The notes beneath the pieces were generated by a model, which worked only from the letters and a program-made list of their open reading frames with translations, did not search any database and was not told the DNA's origin. Positions 42,834 to 45,114 of a stretch of 45,114 nt of DNA are shown one piece after another (the first letter of the stretch is position 1; every line of letters begins with the position of its first letter). The DNA comes from an uncultured Oscillospiraceae bacterium. GTDB taxonomy: Bacteria; Bacillota; Clostridia; Oscillospirales; Acutalibacteraceae. Made by a program: the position numbers and the translations under genes. The stretch is from assembly GCA_900539855.1 (NCBI GenBank), contig UQDO01000014.1:1-45114 (forward strand), given 5' to 3'.

Positions 42834-43639
42834 TGTTAATTATACTTTTATCTGTTGTTTTTATTATTCTTTTCCTTCAAACCTTTTTTCTCGGAGGGGC
42901 TGTTTTGCCGGGCGTTGCCGGCATGCTGCTTTGTGCAGCCGGTATTGTATTTTTAATTCTGCTGAAAAAACATGGGAAAACACAACTCGGCACGGCGTCG
43001 GCATCAGCCGGTCTGATCATGGCGGTTATATGCTGCATGTTCATTACATCCGGTACAGGCAAAGGTACACTGCAGCAAAAAGAGATACTTATGAAGAAGC
43101 TTGCCGCCTCCAAAACCGCCGAGTCTGCCGAAGAAAAATACAATGATTATACGGAAGCATACGGTGAGGACGATTCAGCCGTGCTCTGCCTCGCAAAATA
43201 CTATATCAGAGCGGACGAAGCGGATAAAAGCAGGTCGATGCTTTTTGAGCTAAAGAATAAAACAAGCATAGATTATTATTGTACAATGGCAGAATGGTAC
43301 AACAAATTCGACAAGGGCAACTTTTCTTATGTGGTCAGCACGCTGCTGGACGCGGTTGCCGAACATCCCGACTGGGCAAAGGGACATCTGATGCTGGGAC
43401 TTTCATATTATGAAAACGGAGATAATACATCGGCAATTTATTATCTGAAAAAGGCGCAGCTTCTCGATCCGTCGGACGGATATTCCCTGTGCTATCTCGG
43501 CGTGATTTCCTATGACAGAGGAAGCTATCAGGCGGCGCAGGGATATCTGGACAGTGCCGAGAAGCTTGCGGGAAAAGATAACTATTTGAAAAGCATTATC
43601 GATACCTATCGGGAATGCGTAGCAAGGGAGGCGGCTTAA
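42833..43639 (+). CDS. membrane-anchored TPR protein
   Basis: 268 aa. Two or three N-terminal hydrophobic helices (about residues 2-24, 28-45 and 55-75) precede a helical repeat region. A clear TPR pair lies at about 170-250: WAKGHLMLGLSYYENGDNTSAIYYLKKAQLLDPSDGYSLCYLGVISYDRGSYQAAQGYLDSAEKL. It is a smaller relative in layout of the preceding 809-aa protein. Its ATG overlaps the preceding stop (TAATG), so the two are translationally coupled and are probably made in a fixed ratio. Likely a scaffold component of the same complex. Confidence 0.86.
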   Translation: MLIILLSVVFIILFLQTFFLGGAVLPGVAGMLLCAAGIVFLILLKKHGKTQLGTASASAGLIMAVICCMFITSGTGKGTLQQKEILMKKLAASKTAESAEEKYNDYTEAYGEDDSAVLCLAKYYIRADEADKSRSMLFELKNKTSIDYYCTMAEWYNKFDKGNFSYVVSTLLDAVAEHPDWAKGHLMLGLSYYENGDNTSAIYYLKKAQLLDPSDGYSLCYLGVISYDRGSYQAAQGYLDSAEKLAGKDNYLKSIIDTYRECVAREAA

Positions 43640-45034
43640 ATGAAAAAACAGATTTTGTCTCTTATACTGGTCTGCGGCTTGTTTATGAGTGCTTTGCCGA
43701 TCACCGTTTCGGCAAACAGAGGAAGCCCGTCTGGCGGACCTGTCACCACACCGTCAGTAAGAGATGTAATTGATCACGTCGACTCTTCGGCTTCCGATGC
43801 GTATACAGCCTCACTCAACTTCTGGAACGATTACGGCAACAATATTTCCGGCGGATTCAGCCAGGCAGGAGAGAGGTGGAACATCATAAAAAATACGCCT
43901 GACTTTGCGTCCAACTATGGGGATGCGGTAAAGGTCGGCGACGGGATATTCACGGCTGCCGGTGCGGCGACAAATATTATGGATTCAGTTTCCGCGGCGC
44001 ATCAGCTCACTCATCCGCAGAATAACCCATATGCATCACATCCGGCGCTTTCCACTGCCTATGACACGCTGACCGCATGGCAGGCAATGATGAACTGGGC
44101 GGAGATGGCGGTCGGAGATAAAGACCCCACCGGAGGGGTGAAGCTTACAAACTATCTTCTGGGTGAAGCGGTGAAGGAGTGGTCCAATACCGCCACGCAG
44201 ACGGCTTTGCTGGATTATGCTGATCACAGCACACTGGTGGGAACCCTCGATATTACCGTGCAGAATGTTAACGATTATTACACAGACTTATTTCAGAATG
44301 TATTTTACCCGTCAAGGGATGCGGAATGGTCGGTTGAGGATTGGTGGAAAAAGAGCTATTACGACAAACTTAATTTTTATGCTCAAATGGTGAAGGAAGG
44401 GCGCGAGAAGGAGTTTGAATGGCTGCGCGACGAGCTGCTGAACATGGCTCCGAAGGCAGGCAGTACGGTACTGCCGAATCATGTAACGGCGAAAAAGCCG
44501 AATATTTATCTCTACCCCGAAACTAAAACTGATATAACCGTAACCTTTGAGAGACCGGGACGTCTTACCGCATCCATTCCTGATTATACGGGAGATTGGA
44601 GTATAACGGCGGCGCCGGACGGCACGCTGACCGATGCCGCGGGCAACAGCTACGGCTATCTGTTCTATGAAGCTCTTGTGAAAAAGGATGCATTTCAAAC
44701 AGAAGAAGGCTTCCTTGTGCCGGCAGAAAAACGGGTTGAGACTTTCCGGCGGATACTGACAGCTTACGGCTTTAATGAGCGGGAAACAGAAGACTTCATT
44801 GAATATTGGTCCGATTACCTGACAAGCGGTGAGGACTACGTCATGTATCCGATGCTTACGGACGGTGTTGACGCCGCAATGCCGATAAGCTTTTCCGCAG
44901 CGCCGGACAGCATATACCGGATATGGTTCGGCTTTGCCGTATACAATGGAGAAAGAATAAAAACGCCCGAGATCACGCCGATAGTTCGAAAAGGCTTTAC
45001 GGTCATCGAATGGGGCGGTGCTGTTTTGAATTGA
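43640..45034 (+). CDS. secreted protein with KPxIYLYPE domain
   Basis: 464 aa. A signal peptide ends near LPITVSA (about residue 25), much like that of the first gene of the operon. Residues about 30-280 are helical and unassigned; the stretch NISGGFSQAGERW recalls LISGSFENMGKTG in the cytoplasmic part of the LRR protein. From about residue 283 a domain begins KKPNIYLYPETKTDITVTF and continues through SIPDYTGDWSITAAPDGTLTD, YGYLFYEA and IEYWSDYL. This is a domain seen in many bacterial and archaeal secreted proteins without known function. GGGAGG lies 8 nt before ATG, which follows the previous stop directly. Last gene of the operon. Confidence 0.87.
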   Translation: MKKQILSLILVCGLFMSALPITVSANRGSPSGGPVTTPSVRDVIDHVDSSASDAYTASLNFWNDYGNNISGGFSQAGERWNIIKNTPDFASNYGDAVKVGDGIFTAAGAATNIMDSVSAAHQLTHPQNNPYASHPALSTAYDTLTAWQAMMNWAEMAVGDKDPTGGVKLTNYLLGEAVKEWSNTATQTALLDYADHSTLVGTLDITVQNVNDYYTDLFQNVFYPSRDAEWSVEDWWKKSYYDKLNFYAQMVKEGREKEFEWLRDELLNMAPKAGSTVLPNHVTAKKPNIYLYPETKTDITVTFERPGRLTASIPDYTGDWSITAAPDGTLTDAAGNSYGYLFYEALVKKDAFQTEEGFLVPAEKRVETFRRILTAYGFNERETEDFIEYWSDYLTSGEDYVMYPMLTDGVDAAMPISFSAAPDSIYRIWFGFAVYNGERIKTPEITPIVRKGFTVIEWGGAVLN

Positions 45035-45064
45035 AACTGCTTAATTTGCATTCAATTGAAATCA

Positions 45065-45110
45065 AAACCACCGGTTCAACCGGTGGTTTGCTCCACCCCT
45101 ATAAGGGGTG
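45065..45110 (+). terminator. double hairpin: operon terminator or IS200/IS605-type end
   Basis: Hairpin 1 is a perfect 10-bp stem (45065-45074 and 45080-45089); hairpin 2 is a 7-bp stem (45094-45100 and 45104-45110). Only three T's follow hairpin 1 within its own arm. Two adjacent short hairpins of this kind are typical of IS200/IS605-family ends; the window stops before any transposase could be seen. Either reading is possible. Confidence 0.55.
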
Positions 45111-45114
45111 ATTA

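Noticed and set aside
1..45114. CRISPR array
   Set aside because: No regularly spaced direct repeats and no cas genes were seen.

Overview
The window looks like chromosome from an anaerobic gut-type Firmicute, most probably a Clostridia of the Ruminococcaceae/Oscillospiraceae kind. The support is strong AGGAGG-type ribosome binding sites, sigma-A promoters with 17-nt spacers, a glgB-glgC-glgD-glgA glycogen operon with the Firmicute-specific GlgD, ECF/BioY vitamin uptake, the zinc-type L28 protein, and many ATG/GTG starts overlapping the previous stop. No rRNA and no CRISPR array were seen.

Left part (1-27 kb), ordinary core genome. A minus-strand envelope operon runs from a promoter near 6.0 kb down to 155: a GT2/GtrA/phosphodiester-glycosidase fusion, a membrane-anchored unknown, a PAP2 phosphatase, a YegS-type lipid kinase and an alpha/beta hydrolase. 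serC and a NIF3-like gene diverge from it. Next is the minus-strand glycogen operon (glgB, glgC, glgD, glgA, Dabb-domain protein), then a possible ribbon-helix-helix regulator cotranscribed with clpB, and a cysteine-rich unknown. Plus-strand uppP, coaX, an ECF S component and a DUF421 gene follow, with a 52-aa gene at 22403 behind them. After these come rpmB, a HAD phosphatase, a dCMP-deaminase-like gene, bioY (with a BirA-like operator), trmB and a D-Ala-D-Ala carboxypeptidase.

Middle (27.1-30.8 kb), a wrecked integrative element. It lies just downstream of tRNA-Pro(UGG). It holds one nearly intact tyrosine integrase whose last part is out of frame, a second integrase reduced to its C-terminal half, a truncated and frameshifted VirD4/TraG coupling protein, and a truncated helix-turn-helix replication/accessory protein.

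Right part (30.9-45.1 kb), accessory. A small Xre-type repressor and an MFS-like 12-TM protein with a C-terminal LuxR DNA-binding domain form a two-gene regulatory unit. It is followed by a tight nine-gene plus-strand operon in which eight products are secreted, lipidated or membrane-bound. They are an LRR_5 surface protein with an internal membrane anchor, a tail-anchored protein, a four-TM protein with an ectodomain, two lipoproteins, a small soluble protein, two membrane TPR proteins, and a secreted protein with a KPxIYLYPE domain. I do not recognise this set as a named system. It is the best candidate here for an undescribed cell-surface apparatus. The window ends in a double hairpin that is either the operon terminator or the end of an IS200/IS605-type element.
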